Part shown: positions 1 to 9,220 of the stretch, one piece after another
Numbering within the stretch: position 1 is the stretch's first letter
Layout of the letters: every line of letters begins with the position of its first letter
DNA from: Symploca sp. SIO2E9
GTDB taxonomy: Bacteria; Cyanobacteriota; Cyanobacteriia; Cyanobacteriales; Coleofasciculaceae
Reading direction: 5' to 3'
DNA length: 64,000 nt
Assembly: GCA_010692645.1 (NCBI GenBank)
Contig: JAAHGS010000003.1
Location: forward strand, 84,306-148,305
Translations under genes and position numbers: made by a program
The notes under the pieces: generated by a model
What the model was told of the DNA's origin: nothing
Databases searched by the model: none
The model's input: the letters and a program-made list of their open reading frames with translations, nothing else

Positions 1-1
1 T

Positions 2-367
2 AATGATACCTTGCTAGGGGGTTGGGGTAGCGATATCCTTACAGGTGGTACTGGTACAGACTCCTTTGTCTTCAATTCCCCAGTACAAGGGATTGACGCT
101 ATCACAGATTTCCAGCTGCACGAGGGCGATAAGCTTCTAGTTTCTACTGATGGGTTCGGTGGTAGACTGGCAGCGGGTACCTTAGCTGCCAGTCAATTCA
201 CTATTGGTTCTGCTGCTACTGATGCCAATGATCTTTTCATCTACAATCCCTATAGTGGGGAACTGTTTTTTGATACAGACGGTATCGGTTTACTCAGGCA
301 AGAGAAAATTGCCACCCTATCAGTTGGTCTCAACCTGACTAGCAACGATATTATCGCATTTACCTAA
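2..367 (+). CDS. RTX-type calcium-binding repeat protein, C-terminal part
   Basis: The reading frame is open from the window edge, so only the last ~120 residues are visible. It begins with a glycine/aspartate-rich nonapeptide of the hemolysin-type calcium-binding family (NDTLLGGWGSD, then ILTGGTGTDSFVFN). It ends in the non-repetitive tail common in cyanobacterial proteins of this type (ITDFQ, LFFDTDG). Such proteins are secreted by type I systems and fold on binding Ca2+. The passenger or enzymatic domain lies upstream, outside the window, so the specific function cannot be told. It is convergent with dndD. Confidence 0.8.
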   Translation, partial: NDTLLGGWGSDILTGGTGTDSFVFNSPVQGIDAITDFQLHEGDKLLVSTDGFGGRLAAGTLAASQFTIGSAATDANDLFIYNPYSGELFFDTDGIGLLRQEKIATLSVGLNLTSNDIIAFT

Positions 368-406
368 ACTTCAAATACCTCACTGTTGAGCCACCTTGAG
401 TAATAA

Positions 407-2404
407 TCACCAAAAATATCCAGGCTCAGCAATAGTTTGCTGTCTACCTGAATCATATTTTAACAGATATTCCTGTGCGATCGCACCTACCTCTCTCAAC
501 CTTTCCACTTCAATTTTGCCAATTTCGGTATCTGTAGAAAGCAGAATCACTTGCTCAGAAGCAGCGGGAAAATAACGTTCAACCAAATTAGCCCTGTGAG
601 AAGAATCTAGTCGCCCTAGAGGAGTATCAATTGCCACGGGCAAGTTTAACCCAGAGACGCGGGCAAGTCCCCACAAAAATGCGATTGCCAATAATTGTTT
701 CTCTCCTGCTGAAAGGCGATGCTTGGGAACTAATTGTCCCTGCAAATCGTACAAAGAAAGGCTAAAAGTATGAGTATCAATTGCCACCCTATGTACCAAA
801 TCTGATTTATGTAATAGATAAAGAAAACACTCGGCAACAATCAACTCTAACTGATTTAGTTTGCGCAGGATTAACCTTTCGCGAAACAGTTTGAGTGTCT
901 TTTGAACTTTGACTGAGGTAGTGATAATATGTTCATCGTTTTGGCTGTCAATATTTTGCTCACCATAGTGTGCTAATTCTTTCTTTGTCTTTCTAATTAG
1001 ATCATCTAATTGTTTAGATCGACGTGTGCCAACTTCATAGGCAGCTTGAGCTTGAACCAGTTTAGCTTGTGCTTCCCTTACATCTTGTTCTAGTTTTTCA
1101 TAAACTTCTGGTGATGCTGCTGCTGCCTTTTGTCTTTCTTTTGAATCAATTTCTTGTGCTAATTCTTTGAGTTCGTTGAGTTGCTTTTGAGCTTGTATTA
1201 CCTGTGTTTGCTGATGGTGATTGAGAAGATGATGAAGGTATTTTAAGCTTTCCACATCAGCTGCTAACCATGATTCTTCATGGCTTTCTGCTTTTTGCTC
1301 AAGGGCGTAGTTTTCCTTGTCAAGCAAATCTCTAATTTTGTCAAGTTTTTTAGCAGGTAACGCCAGCTTATTAAGACAATCTAAGAGGCGTTTGTCTCGA
1401 TCTTTTAAGACATCCAAGGCAATTTTTGCCTGTGAGGCTTGGGCTTCTTGTTCTCCTTGAGTTTGCACTTGAGTAAGCAGAGACCCAATTAAGCTTAAAG
1501 GCAAGGTTCCAGCTGCTAATTCAATCAGGTTTTTACGGATTTGTTCAGAATCAGCGTGGTAACCCTTTAATTGACTTTCTAATTGACTACGTTCTGCTGC
1601 AATTTTACCGCCTTCTGAGATAAATTTATCAGAGGCTTTACGTTGCTGTTTATGTTGTTTTTCTAAATCTTTTTGAAGTCTGGCTACATCTTGTTTAGCC
1701 AATTTTTCTGCTTCCTGATATTCCTGAAGATTTTGTTCAATTTTTTCTATACCTTCCAGTTGCTGGGAGTTGGCAAGAGCTTTGCGTTTGCGGTTGACTA
1801 GAATATCAAGATCGATGGATAGACGTTCAGCCAATTCTAGTCCTAGAAGTGATTGAATTGCTTCGATAACCACAGGAGGAGGAATCTCAAGTTCTGCAAG
1901 CTCCTTGACTTGTTCTCCATCAAAGAGAAATAGATTAGAAATTCCTAAGGGGAGGAGATTTTCTATATATTCATCCCAGGTGTTAGCTAAAGCTTGATCA
2001 GGCCACTCATACTTGATTCCATCCTTAATTAAAATGCCTAGTTTATCTTTCCCTTCCTTGGGTTCTTTCGTCCAAGTTCTGACAATTCTTAAAATCGTTG
2101 CTTGATCATCTTTAATGATTTCAAACTCTAGTTCAATTTGGGTGTTTTCGGTTAGTGGAGTATTGCGGTTAACTGATTGGCTAAGAAACTCGCTGTAGCC
2201 TAAACTACCGCGAGTAGAACATTGGGCGCGTTGTCCGTAAAGTGCAAGGCGAATAGCATCCATGAGGGTAGTTTTACCACCACCATTCATGCCACCGAAG
2301 AGAATAATTGGACGATAATTTTCTTCGCTGTTGGGACGCAAGTCTATAACCTGACGCCCAAGATAAGGACCAAAATTTTGCAGGACTAGTTCGAGAAATA
2401 TCAC
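407..2404 (-). CDS. dndD: DNA sulfur modification protein DndD (SMC-like ATPase)
   Basis: 665 residues, the usual DndD length. The N-terminus has the SMC/Rad50-type start (LVLQNFGPYLG) and a Walker A, GGMNGGGKTT, at residues 37-46. A long coiled coil, rich in K/E/Q/L, fills roughly residues 205-480. The C-terminal half has the ABC signature region (LSAGEKQLLAIAF), Walker B (VAIDTP) and D-loop (LGRLD). In the Dnd pathway DndD is the ATPase thought to act on DNA during phosphorothioate incorporation together with DndC and DndE. It lies at the left edge of a scattered dnd island; dndC is 1.9 kb away on the same strand with unrelated genes between, so it is not in a tight dndBCDE operon. Confidence 0.93.
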   Translation of the reverse strand: MIFLELVLQNFGPYLGRQVIDLRPNSEENYRPIILFGGMNGGGKTTLMDAIRLALYGQRAQCSTRGSLGYSEFLSQSVNRNTPLTENTQIELEFEIIKDDQATILRIVRTWTKEPKEGKDKLGILIKDGIKYEWPDQALANTWDEYIENLLPLGISNLFLFDGEQVKELAELEIPPPVVIEAIQSLLGLELAERLSIDLDILVNRKRKALANSQQLEGIEKIEQNLQEYQEAEKLAKQDVARLQKDLEKQHKQQRKASDKFISEGGKIAAERSQLESQLKGYHADSEQIRKNLIELAAGTLPLSLIGSLLTQVQTQGEQEAQASQAKIALDVLKDRDKRLLDCLNKLALPAKKLDKIRDLLDKENYALEQKAESHEESWLAADVESLKYLHHLLNHHQQTQVIQAQKQLNELKELAQEIDSKERQKAAAASPEVYEKLEQDVREAQAKLVQAQAAYEVGTRRSKQLDDLIRKTKKELAHYGEQNIDSQNDEHIITTSVKVQKTLKLFRERLILRKLNQLELIVAECFLYLLHKSDLVHRVAIDTHTFSLSLYDLQGQLVPKHRLSAGEKQLLAIAFLWGLARVSGLNLPVAIDTPLGRLDSSHRANLVERYFPAASEQVILLSTDTEIGKIEVERLREVGAIAQEYLLKYDSGRQQTIAEPGYFW

Positions 2405-2583
2405 TGTAAATAGAGTCTGGGAATAAGAAAGGTAAGCAACACTTACTCTAGTGCAGGTTGAGGGTAATTAAGCCATATTTTCCAGATTTTTGTGACTACT
2501 GTTAATAGATTAAAGTAAAGCATAAGATTATTTTGAATAAACTAACAGATATCAATTTATTCCTTAAAATAGCAGGTTATTGG

Positions 2584-3174
2584 CTATTTAGTTTGAATTG
2601 AAGGAGAACTTGCCAGAGCTTGCGCTCCTTTTTGCATAGCTTCAATATCTGATGGCAACCAAGAACGTGTATGCTGGCAGTTATGAGCAATTAGTAAACC
2701 CCATAACCCTCTCTGATTCAAAACTGGCACAACTAAATTAGCGCGAACCTGGAGGCTGCGTAGGAAATCTCGGTGGCAAGTATGGATTGCTTCTATTTCA
2801 ACATCTACGATCGCACGCACCCTTCCCGCTTCGTACATTGTGGCATACTCACCATTAAAACAATCATCAGGACCAGTTGAACCAAAGATAGAAAAATTTT
2901 CAGAACTCAAAGATTCAAAGGTAACTCTCCCATGCCATTGGCGATAAAAGTAATACAAAACTACACGATCAACCTTAAGAAATTCTTTTAAATTGTCCAC
3001 TGTTTCTTGAACGATGATATCCCTTGCCAAACTGGCAGCAACATTATCGAAAACTCTTTGCAAACCAGGATCAGACATGTGACTTATGGAAATTGCTAGG
3101 ACCGTTAGTTTAACTTCTATATTACCTGCTACGGTTTCAGAAAAAATCATTTGACCATTGGGGCTTAGCATCAA
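2584..3174 (-). CDS. Stand-alone GAF protein, probable DXCF-type cyanobacteriochrome
   Basis: A single GAF domain in 196 residues with no output domain. Two bilin-photosensor hallmarks are visible: a DDCF motif at residues 103-106 (DXCF subclass, second cysteine C105) and the chromophore-attachment Cys-His pair C133-H134 (HTCHRDFL). The typical block VRANLVVPV and LWGLLIAH follow. The conserved GRVRAI stretch precedes the Cys-His pair as in known cyanobacteriochromes. The first 32 residues look unlike GAF sequence, and a start at the ATG at 3078 (MSDPGLQRVF) is more likely, giving 164 residues. Bilin binding is inferred from motifs. A non-photoactive GAF or a fragment of a larger sensor remains possible. 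Confidence 0.75.
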   Translation of the reverse strand: MMLSPNGQMIFSETVAGNIEVKLTVLAISISHMSDPGLQRVFDNVAASLARDIIVQETVDNLKEFLKVDRVVLYYFYRQWHGRVTFESLSSENFSIFGSTGPDDCFNGEYATMYEAGRVRAIVDVEIEAIHTCHRDFLRSLQVRANLVVPVLNQRGLWGLLIAHNCQHTRSWLPSDIEAMQKGAQALASSPSIQTK

Positions 3175-3210
3175 GTTTTTCTATCTGCTGCTGAATGTAG
3201 GGATGCATTA

Positions 3211-3392
3211 GGGACTTCCAAATAAAAAAATATCCCATCGAGGAGAGAGGGGGAGATGGGGAGATGGGGAGATGGGGAGATGGGGAGAGGGGGAGATGGG
3301 GGGATGGGGAGAGGGGGAGATGGGGAGATGGGGAGAAGATTCTAATGGTCATATTTCCAAGTAAATTGGATAATTTATTTCTTGGAGTTCCC
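3211..3392. mobile_element. MITE-like element with GGGGAGAT repeat core, copy A
   Basis: A non-coding element bounded by imperfect inverted ends: GGGACTTCCAAATAAA on the left and, reading inward from the right, GGGAACTCCAAGAAATAAA. The trinucleotide TTA flanks both sides and looks like a target duplication. The core is a run of the 8-mer GGGGAGAT with GGGGAGAG variants. Related copies lie at 46415-46600 and 51621-51760, with a partial one at 17383-17445. It sits between the GAF gene and the DUF364 gene. Confidence 0.7.
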
Positions 3393-3481
3393 TTACTGTG
3401 CGCCCTGATAGCAAGGTTCTTATAGCTCCCCCAAGCCACCAACATCAGATAAAATTTGAGAGAAAAAATCTTAGTTAATGT

Positions 3482-4231
3482 ATGACTCATCCACGAGAAA
3501 TTTACGATTTACTGCTTGATTATGGCATTACTGATACTCAGGTAAGGGAAGTATTCATAGGCTTAACTTGGACTTTTTGTCAAGCAGAGGGTGTAGGTTT
3601 GTGCATGAGTGCTCTTAAAGCCACTCGCACATTACCATGGTCGGGAACATTAGTTAACAAAGCAATCGCACAATTAGCACCCTGGCTGCGTTCGTGGGAT
3701 AGCCACCAGGCAACTATCGGGATGGCAGCTATTAATTCTATCGTGAATTCTCGCTCACCACTGCCAGGTAAAGCAACACCTATATCTCCATCAGGAACTG
3801 CTAATTTAGCAGTATTTGAATATTTTCTACCGCAGATTCGCAATAAAAAAGTTTGTGTCATCGGTCGCTATCCTGGGCTTGCTCATTATGCCCAACAGAT
3901 GCAGATGAGTGTGATTGAACTCCAACCAGGCTCAGAAGACTTTCCTGCTCCAGCCTCAGAATATTTGCTGCCAGAAGCCGAATGGGTATTTCTTACTGCT
4001 ACCTCTATTGTTAATAAAACCTTTCCTCGTTTAGTTGAGTTAGCCAAGGACTCTAAATTAGTATTAATGGGACCTACAGTGCCCTGGTTGCCAGATTTAG
4101 CGCAATTGGGAATAGACTATTTAGCTGGCGTAACAGTTACTAACTTAAGTGCTTTGAAGCAAACTATTGCTGAAGGAGGTGGGGTGAGAATCTTTGAGAC
4201 AGGTATTCAATACCGTGTACTTGAGTTATGA
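3482..4231 (+). CDS. DUF4213/DUF364 domain protein (putative chelation/Rossmann-like)
   Basis: 249 residues. The N-terminal part (EVFIGLTWTFCQAEGVGLCMS) matches the DUF4213 enolase-like N-domain. The C-terminal part from about residue 110 (KKVCVIGRYPG, WVFLTATSIVNKT, VLMGPTVPWLP) is the Rossmann-like DUF364, annotated in databases as putative heavy-metal chelation. The biochemical role is unknown. It lies between the GAF gene and dndC in opposite orientation, which gives no operon evidence. The ATG start is close to the beginning of the conserved region. Confidence 0.8.
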   Translation: MTHPREIYDLLLDYGITDTQVREVFIGLTWTFCQAEGVGLCMSALKATRTLPWSGTLVNKAIAQLAPWLRSWDSHQATIGMAAINSIVNSRSPLPGKATPISPSGTANLAVFEYFLPQIRNKKVCVIGRYPGLAHYAQQMQMSVIELQPGSEDFPAPASEYLLPEAEWVFLTATSIVNKTFPRLVELAKDSKLVLMGPTVPWLPDLAQLGIDYLAGVTVTNLSALKQTIAEGGGVRIFETGIQYRVLEL

Positions 4232-4287
4232 ACAAGAAAGGCTCGAGGGCAGAAGTTAATTAAAGCCCAATTGCCATCTGCTCTTCG

Positions 4288-5853
4288 TCAATCGCCCGAA
4301 TCTCCATCAGTTGTATCCTTAGTTGGGAATTTCAAGTTTGCCCAACTTAACTGTTTAACAGTAGCAACATCACCTTGAGCAGCAGCAGTTTTCAAATCTC
4401 GTTTCAAGCGGGCGTTGGCAATTGCTTCCTCTTCGGAGCGAGAACTGCTCGCAAAGCATTTCTCCAAAGCCTCATAAATTCCAACACGGCGAGATCTAGT
4501 ATGATATTGGCGTTCTGTATCTAGCAGCTTTGCCATTAGTTCTAGGTGCATGGCATCACCGTTGCAAATTTCTTCTAGTACCGTCCATTCATCGCTACCT
4601 AGCAGACTATTACCAGCGCCGAGGCGAGTATCTTGGAAAGTTTCACCAGTTATTTTCTTATAAATACGTGGTAAGCTGTCATCAAATTCGTGTTTTTCTT
4701 CAAGCCAGATGTGGCGAATTTCGCTCAGTTCTTCTGAGGTGATTAGGATGATGTCGCGCATTGCTTCTGGTGCCGTGCTACGGATTTGGGTTTGAGCTTT
4801 TAAGACTCGCCTGAGCCAATATTCTCGCCAATATTTAGTATAGGGACCAGGAATGTGTTCAACAGAGGTTTTACCATCAACATTACGCTCAAAAAGTTGA
4901 ACACTGCCCCAAATACGGCGGAAATCTCTCTTGTCACGATCATCCTCAATATCCAATTCATTGCGAATATCTAATAGAGGCTGCATCCATTCTTTCTCTT
5001 CATCATTTTGGATCATTGCCTCCATTGATCTATCCTTATTCACCATTGTGCAAACCCAGCAGCCAAAACGAGAATCACCACAGCTAGGGGTAGAGGTGTC
5101 AATTACCAAGGGACATTCATTATCTGCTGTTGCACCTCGATACATCGAAAATAGGTCTTTGTTATTTTGTCCCCAGGGGTTTTGCCACTGATTTAAATAA
5201 ATCCAAACTTCATCAGTGCGCCAGTCTTCAATAGGAGTGTAAATTAGGGAATTAGGTAAACTGGCGTTGGGGCTTAGGTGTTGGCGTATTCTACCAGCTT
5301 GATGTTTGCGCATGGTGGCAGCACGTTTGGAACTTTCAGCCTTGCGAGTACCCAAAACTAGAATTACTTCACCGTTTGCTCTCACCATTTCACGTATAAA
5401 TTGGTTAGCAGGCTGGATTTTGAGGCGTTCAGTACACCAACGAAATTGGTTGCGAGGTGCTGGATAACCTTTACCAATTAAATTTACCCAGAAGGTTTGC
5501 TTAGTTTTGGGGTAGAGCAAGTGGGGCTCAACAGGCATTTCTTGTTCTTGAGCAGCTGCCTTGAGCTGAGCCAAAGATTTACGAACCCAAGCCGAAACTA
5601 TCGGATTTTCTACCAGAGTATCTGTTGTAATTACATGAATTGTTTTAGTCCTTTTTTCTGGTGGCAACGCTGCGATCGCATTCCAGATTAGCTGTAAAAC
5701 TGTACTAGAATCTTTTCCCCAGGAAACACCTATAACCCAGGGGATAGCATCTAGACAGTATAGCTCTTGAATTTCAATGGTAAGAGCTTGTATATCTTCC
5801 ACTAACTCAGTAACAGTGCGCGGTGGAAATAGGGGGATTTGGTTTCCTGTCAT
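4288..5853 (-). CDS. dndC: DNA phosphorothioation sulfurtransferase DndC
   Basis: 521 residues of the PAPS-reductase/ATP-pyrophosphatase superfamily. The PP-loop is VIGVSWGKDSS at residues 40-50. DndC-specific cysteines are visible: FRWCTERLK near residue 139 and CGDSRFGCWVC near 257-268. These fit the Fe-S cluster site reported for DndC. The extended C-terminal half is also typical. DndC activates DNA and transfers sulfur supplied by a cysteine desulfurase (DndA or IscS); no desulfurase gene is in this window. It is divergent from dndB with an 88-bp gap that must hold both promoters. Confidence 0.93.
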   Translation of the reverse strand: MTGNQIPLFPPRTVTELVEDIQALTIEIQELYCLDAIPWVIGVSWGKDSSTVLQLIWNAIAALPPEKRTKTIHVITTDTLVENPIVSAWVRKSLAQLKAAAQEQEMPVEPHLLYPKTKQTFWVNLIGKGYPAPRNQFRWCTERLKIQPANQFIREMVRANGEVILVLGTRKAESSKRAATMRKHQAGRIRQHLSPNASLPNSLIYTPIEDWRTDEVWIYLNQWQNPWGQNNKDLFSMYRGATADNECPLVIDTSTPSCGDSRFGCWVCTMVNKDRSMEAMIQNDEEKEWMQPLLDIRNELDIEDDRDKRDFRRIWGSVQLFERNVDGKTSVEHIPGPYTKYWREYWLRRVLKAQTQIRSTAPEAMRDIILITSEELSEIRHIWLEEKHEFDDSLPRIYKKITGETFQDTRLGAGNSLLGSDEWTVLEEICNGDAMHLELMAKLLDTERQYHTRSRRVGIYEALEKCFASSSRSEEEAIANARLKRDLKTAAAQGDVATVKQLSWANLKFPTKDTTDGDSGD

Positions 5854-5941
5854 CTCTGTTAAGTCCGTATTTTTCCGGTTGTCTGCGTTATGGGTTTGTA
5901 ATTATGATCTTAAGTGGTTTTTTCTGATTTTATAGGTTTAC

Positions 5942-7117
5942 ATGTCTGAAAGTAACACCTCCGATTTTGAACTTAAGCAGAAACTTGATCAAGTTATTGA
6001 GCCGTACTTTGCTAAACATCACCGTCAGAAATGCTATCCAGGGCTAGTTTTTCGGCAGGGAAAGCGGACAATGGTACAAATCAATGTTCCTGCTGATGAC
6101 TTGCCAACTCTGCTCCAAGCCAAACCCTCTGTTGACAACAATCCCGATTCTGGGAAAAATCGCCCAGAAGTCAAAGGTCATGCTGAGGAAATCAAACAAT
6201 ATATTACCAATCGCGCTCAAAAAGACAAACCTTGGATTGTGGGAACACTGACTGCCAATGTTTCTCCAGACAAGATTGAGCTAATTGAATTGAGTAGAGG
6301 CATTTGTTTAGTAACTATTCCTCGCCATGTTAAGTTAGACATCACTGATGGACAACATCGTAAGCGTGCAATTCATGACTTGATTGAGGGTTCTCAATAC
6401 GACTTAATTGCTGACAACGATTTCCCAATTACACTAGTTTTAGAAGGTGATTTTAAGCAGTGTCAAACTGATTTCAGGGATATGGCACAAACAAAGTCAC
6501 TGGATAAATCTTTACTTTTATCATTCGGTGAATTTGAGGGCAGAGTTGGTATTACCAAAAATTTAATTGAGCGAGTTAAAATTTTTGAAGATAAGACAGA
6601 AAGAATAAAAAGTTCTGCCAACACAAAGTATAAATTGATTTACACAACTAATTATATAGCCAAAGCTGTAAGTTGTGCTTTTACTAATGACCCAAGCGAC
6701 GAACTTCAAGGTTATGCTGTTGAACAGTCATCTGAAGCTTTGAGCAGTTGTTTTAATCAATTTTTCTCTGAATGCAGTCATAGTAGGCACATTTTTGACA
6801 CCAGCATCGAAGACTTGACAGTTGATGAAATTGATAAATTCAAGAATGAATGTATCTTGGGTAGAAGCGTAGGAATAGAAATACTAGGACGATTATTACA
6901 CTGCACTTATGACCAATATAGATTTAATTTTGAAACCGAAAGGGTATCACAAATTGCTCAACTGGATTGGTCAACTGAAAGTAAACTTTGGCATGGAAAT
7001 ATAGTGAATATAGACCCCAACCCCAAGAATCCCGCTAAACGTTATAAAATTTCAGCTGGTGCTAGTCCTGTAAGAATGGCTGTTAATGCAGCTAAAGCTA
7101 GTTTAAGATGGATGTAA
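5942..7117 (+). CDS. dndB: DndB-type DGQHR protein
   Basis: 391 residues. The diagnostic DGQHR motif is at residues 136-140 (LDITDGQHRKRAI), followed by an FRDMAQTKS segment matching DndB-family proteins. DndB is the repressor and modulator of Dnd modification and affects the frequency and position of phosphorothioates. It is transcribed divergently from dndC, as expected for a regulator. Part of the family is annotated only as 'DGQHR domain protein', so the exact orthology to characterised DndB is an inference. Confidence 0.85.
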   Translation: MSESNTSDFELKQKLDQVIEPYFAKHHRQKCYPGLVFRQGKRTMVQINVPADDLPTLLQAKPSVDNNPDSGKNRPEVKGHAEEIKQYITNRAQKDKPWIVGTLTANVSPDKIELIELSRGICLVTIPRHVKLDITDGQHRKRAIHDLIEGSQYDLIADNDFPITLVLEGDFKQCQTDFRDMAQTKSLDKSLLLSFGEFEGRVGITKNLIERVKIFEDKTERIKSSANTKYKLIYTTNYIAKAVSCAFTNDPSDELQGYAVEQSSEALSSCFNQFFSECSHSRHIFDTSIEDLTVDEIDKFKNECILGRSVGIEILGRLLHCTYDQYRFNFETERVSQIAQLDWSTESKLWHGNIVNIDPNPKNPAKRYKISAGASPVRMAVNAAKASLRWM

Positions 7118-7170
7118 ACTCCTGATGTATCTGGCAATTTTTTGAGACACTGGTTCTGGTGAGCAATGTA

Positions 7171-7260
7171 GATGTGTTTACATATTACACATCTAAAGTA
7201 GTTTTTAAAAACTATTGTTTACATAAATCGTTATAACTGGTAGTTTTATAAAACTACCAG
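7171..7260. promoter_or_regulatory. Three consecutive perfect inverted repeats downstream of dndB
   Basis: Within 90 bp there are three separate perfect palindromes. GATGTGT...ACACATC spans 7171-7193. The 16-bp TAGTTTTTAAAAACTA spans 7199-7214. A 24-bp one has arms CTGGTAGTTTTA/TAAAACTACCAG and spans 7237-7260. They may act as the dndB terminator, protein-binding sites ahead of the second DGQHR gene, or both. None is followed by a clear U-tract. Confidence 0.5.
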
Positions 7261-7601
7261 ATTGCGCTATCTAGTTGCCACCTCAACCCCTGATAGGGAT
7301 TGAATTTGAGCCCAAAATGGGTAAGCGGATGCTGCAAGATGTGATTGAGCCACTCCCACGAATTGAATTCCTGGGATTCAGGCATCAAGGGTGAGATTGC
7401 AGGCACAGCCTGTCTAACATCTCCTACGCCTAGGGTTGAACTCCCAAACCTTTTAATAATGATAGTATGTCTACAATCGAGGATCAAGCAAACATCTAAC
7501 GCGGCTTGAAAGCCTTAACGCTACATCCCACGCTTAAAAGACGTGGGATGCAGCTTACTTCTTTGTAAAAATAGCTTAATCACCTAAAACTGCTCTCTTC
7601 A
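7261..7601. other. Non-coding stretch with probable IS200/IS605-type end hairpin
   Basis: No convincing gene. A strong hairpin with arms CATCCCACG (7524-7532) and CGTGGGATG (7542-7550) resembles end hairpins of IS200/IS605-family elements in cyanobacteria. The minus strand is open for 77 codons at 7254-7487 but shows no family I recognise; it may be degraded insertion-sequence DNA. Confidence 0.35.
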
Positions 7602-9203
7602 ATGAACAGCCCCAAGAAGCCAAAGTCTGACATTGCCAAGCAAATCCTAGAAAGGGAAAACCAAGACCGACAGGCACTAGCACTACTACTGGAGCAACAT
7701 CTTACCAAAAATGACCAAATCCTGGTTCAAAAAATCGAGATGGGGGGTTCTGAGGCGTATCTGGGTTCAGTAACCCTGGAGTGGTTTGCCCGTAGGGTGC
7801 GCTTTGCTTCTCGCCTACCCCTTTTCCGAGAGAAATTTAACTCAGATACTGATAACGTAGAAATTGACGCCGAAAGCATTGAAGAGATTCAGCAGCGCTC
7901 TCTAGATTGGTCACGTCAAGCACCTTTGGCTCAATATTTGGCAGTTAGGAAAAACCACAAGTTTCCACCAGTACTGGTAGTTGTAAATCAACCGTGGGTA
8001 GATAATCCCAAAGCTGCCCAATGGGATACTAACAAACAGGCGCGCCAATCTGCCACTGAGTTTACCACCCTAGATCAAGAAGGTAGAATTGGTCTGTTGA
8101 ATGTTTCTGAAGAGGTGACGATTTTTGCCTTGGATGGTCAACACAGACTAATGGGAGTGCAGGGACTGATAGAGTTGATCCAAACCGGTAAACTCCAGCG
8201 CTACAAAAAGGATAAAAAACCTTTAGGAGGATTAATTACAGTTGAGGAACTTAGCAAAGAATACCAAGTAGATGCTGCTTATTTGCAAAACTTGGCAACC
8301 GAAAAGATTGGCATTGAATTCATTTCTGCCGTTGTTGCTGGCGAGACTCGCGAACAGGCAAGGCGAAGAGTAAGATCAATCTTTGTACACGTCAACCTCA
8401 TGGCTGTACCCTTAACTAAAGGTCAATTAGCACAACTTGATGAGGATAATGGTTTTGCCATTGTTGCCAGAAAAATTGCTGTCACCCATCCTTTACTCAA
8501 AGATCTAGAAGGGCGCAATCCCCGCGTTAATTGGAATAGTGCTACAGTTGCTGCCCAATCAACTGTTTTGACTACCCTTCAGGCTCTCAAAGATATGTCT
8601 GTACGCTATTTGGAATACAAGTTTCCCAAGTGGAAATCTTCCAATAATAAGAATCTCATTCCTATGCGCCCTGAGGATGAACAACTGGAAGAGGGAATAG
8701 AAACTTTTAAAGAGCTTTTCGATTATTTAAACAGCCTACCAAGCTATCAAAAACTAGAACAGGGAGTAGAAACCTATCAATTGCGTCGCTTCAGTCACGA
8801 AAAAGGGGCAGGAGAAGGAAATATGCTTTTTCGTCCAGTTGGGCAAGTCGCCTTTGCTCATGCTTTGGGTATCCTAGTATTTAAAAAGGGACTATCTCTT
8901 AAAACCATCTTTAAGAAACTACGCAAATACGATAAAGAAGGCGGTTTTAGCGCTATGGATTATCCTCAATCCCCCTGGTATGGAGTTTTGTATAGCCCCA
9001 ATCGCAAACGGGTGCTAGTTTCGGGAAGGGATTTAGCGACTAAACTGATTGTCTATATTCTCGGTGGTATTGAGGATCGAATGGAACGTGCAGAACTACG
9101 TATGGCAGTGGCAGACGGGAGGGAGGTTGGGAGAAATCAAGCCATGAGTTTTGAGGGCACATTTGTGAAACCGAGAGAGGTGGGATTGCCACCTATTTTG
9201 TAA
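7602..9203 (+). CDS. DGQHR domain protein (second DndB-like protein)
   Basis: 533 residues with FALDGQHRLMGVQG; the DGQHR motif is at residues 178-182. The segment RRRVRSIFVHVNLMAVPLTKGQ resembles the region following DGQHR in this superfamily. It is longer than DndB by about 140 residues and differs strongly from the neighbouring dndB, so it is a distinct subfamily and not a recent duplicate. It lies just 17 bp upstream of a probable PD-(D/E)XK nuclease gene on the same strand; the two likely form one transcript. Role unknown; sensing or regulating modified DNA is an inference from family membership. Confidence 0.85.
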   Translation: MNSPKKPKSDIAKQILERENQDRQALALLLEQHLTKNDQILVQKIEMGGSEAYLGSVTLEWFARRVRFASRLPLFREKFNSDTDNVEIDAESIEEIQQRSLDWSRQAPLAQYLAVRKNHKFPPVLVVVNQPWVDNPKAAQWDTNKQARQSATEFTTLDQEGRIGLLNVSEEVTIFALDGQHRLMGVQGLIELIQTGKLQRYKKDKKPLGGLITVEELSKEYQVDAAYLQNLATEKIGIEFISAVVAGETREQARRRVRSIFVHVNLMAVPLTKGQLAQLDEDNGFAIVARKIAVTHPLLKDLEGRNPRVNWNSATVAAQSTVLTTLQALKDMSVRYLEYKFPKWKSSNNKNLIPMRPEDEQLEEGIETFKELFDYLNSLPSYQKLEQGVETYQLRRFSHEKGAGEGNMLFRPVGQVAFAHALGILVFKKGLSLKTIFKKLRKYDKEGGFSAMDYPQSPWYGVLYSPNRKRVLVSGRDLATKLIVYILGGIEDRMERAELRMAVADGREVGRNQAMSFEGTFVKPREVGLPPIL

Positions 9204-9220
9204 ATTTACCAAAACTCTTC

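Noticed and set aside
3241..3340. CRISPR array interpretation of regular repeats
   Set aside because: The repeats are contiguous 8-mers without unique spacers; they are a tandem core of a MITE-like element.
3137..3490. 117-codon minus-strand ORF through the GGGGAGAT repeats
   Set aside because: It is formed by MITE repeat DNA (SPSPHLPLSPSPHLPLS) and shows no protein family.
7254..7487. 77-codon minus-strand ORF between the two DGQHR genes
   Set aside because: No recognisable domain or ribosome site; it lies next to IS-end-like hairpins and is better read as non-coding or decayed DNA.
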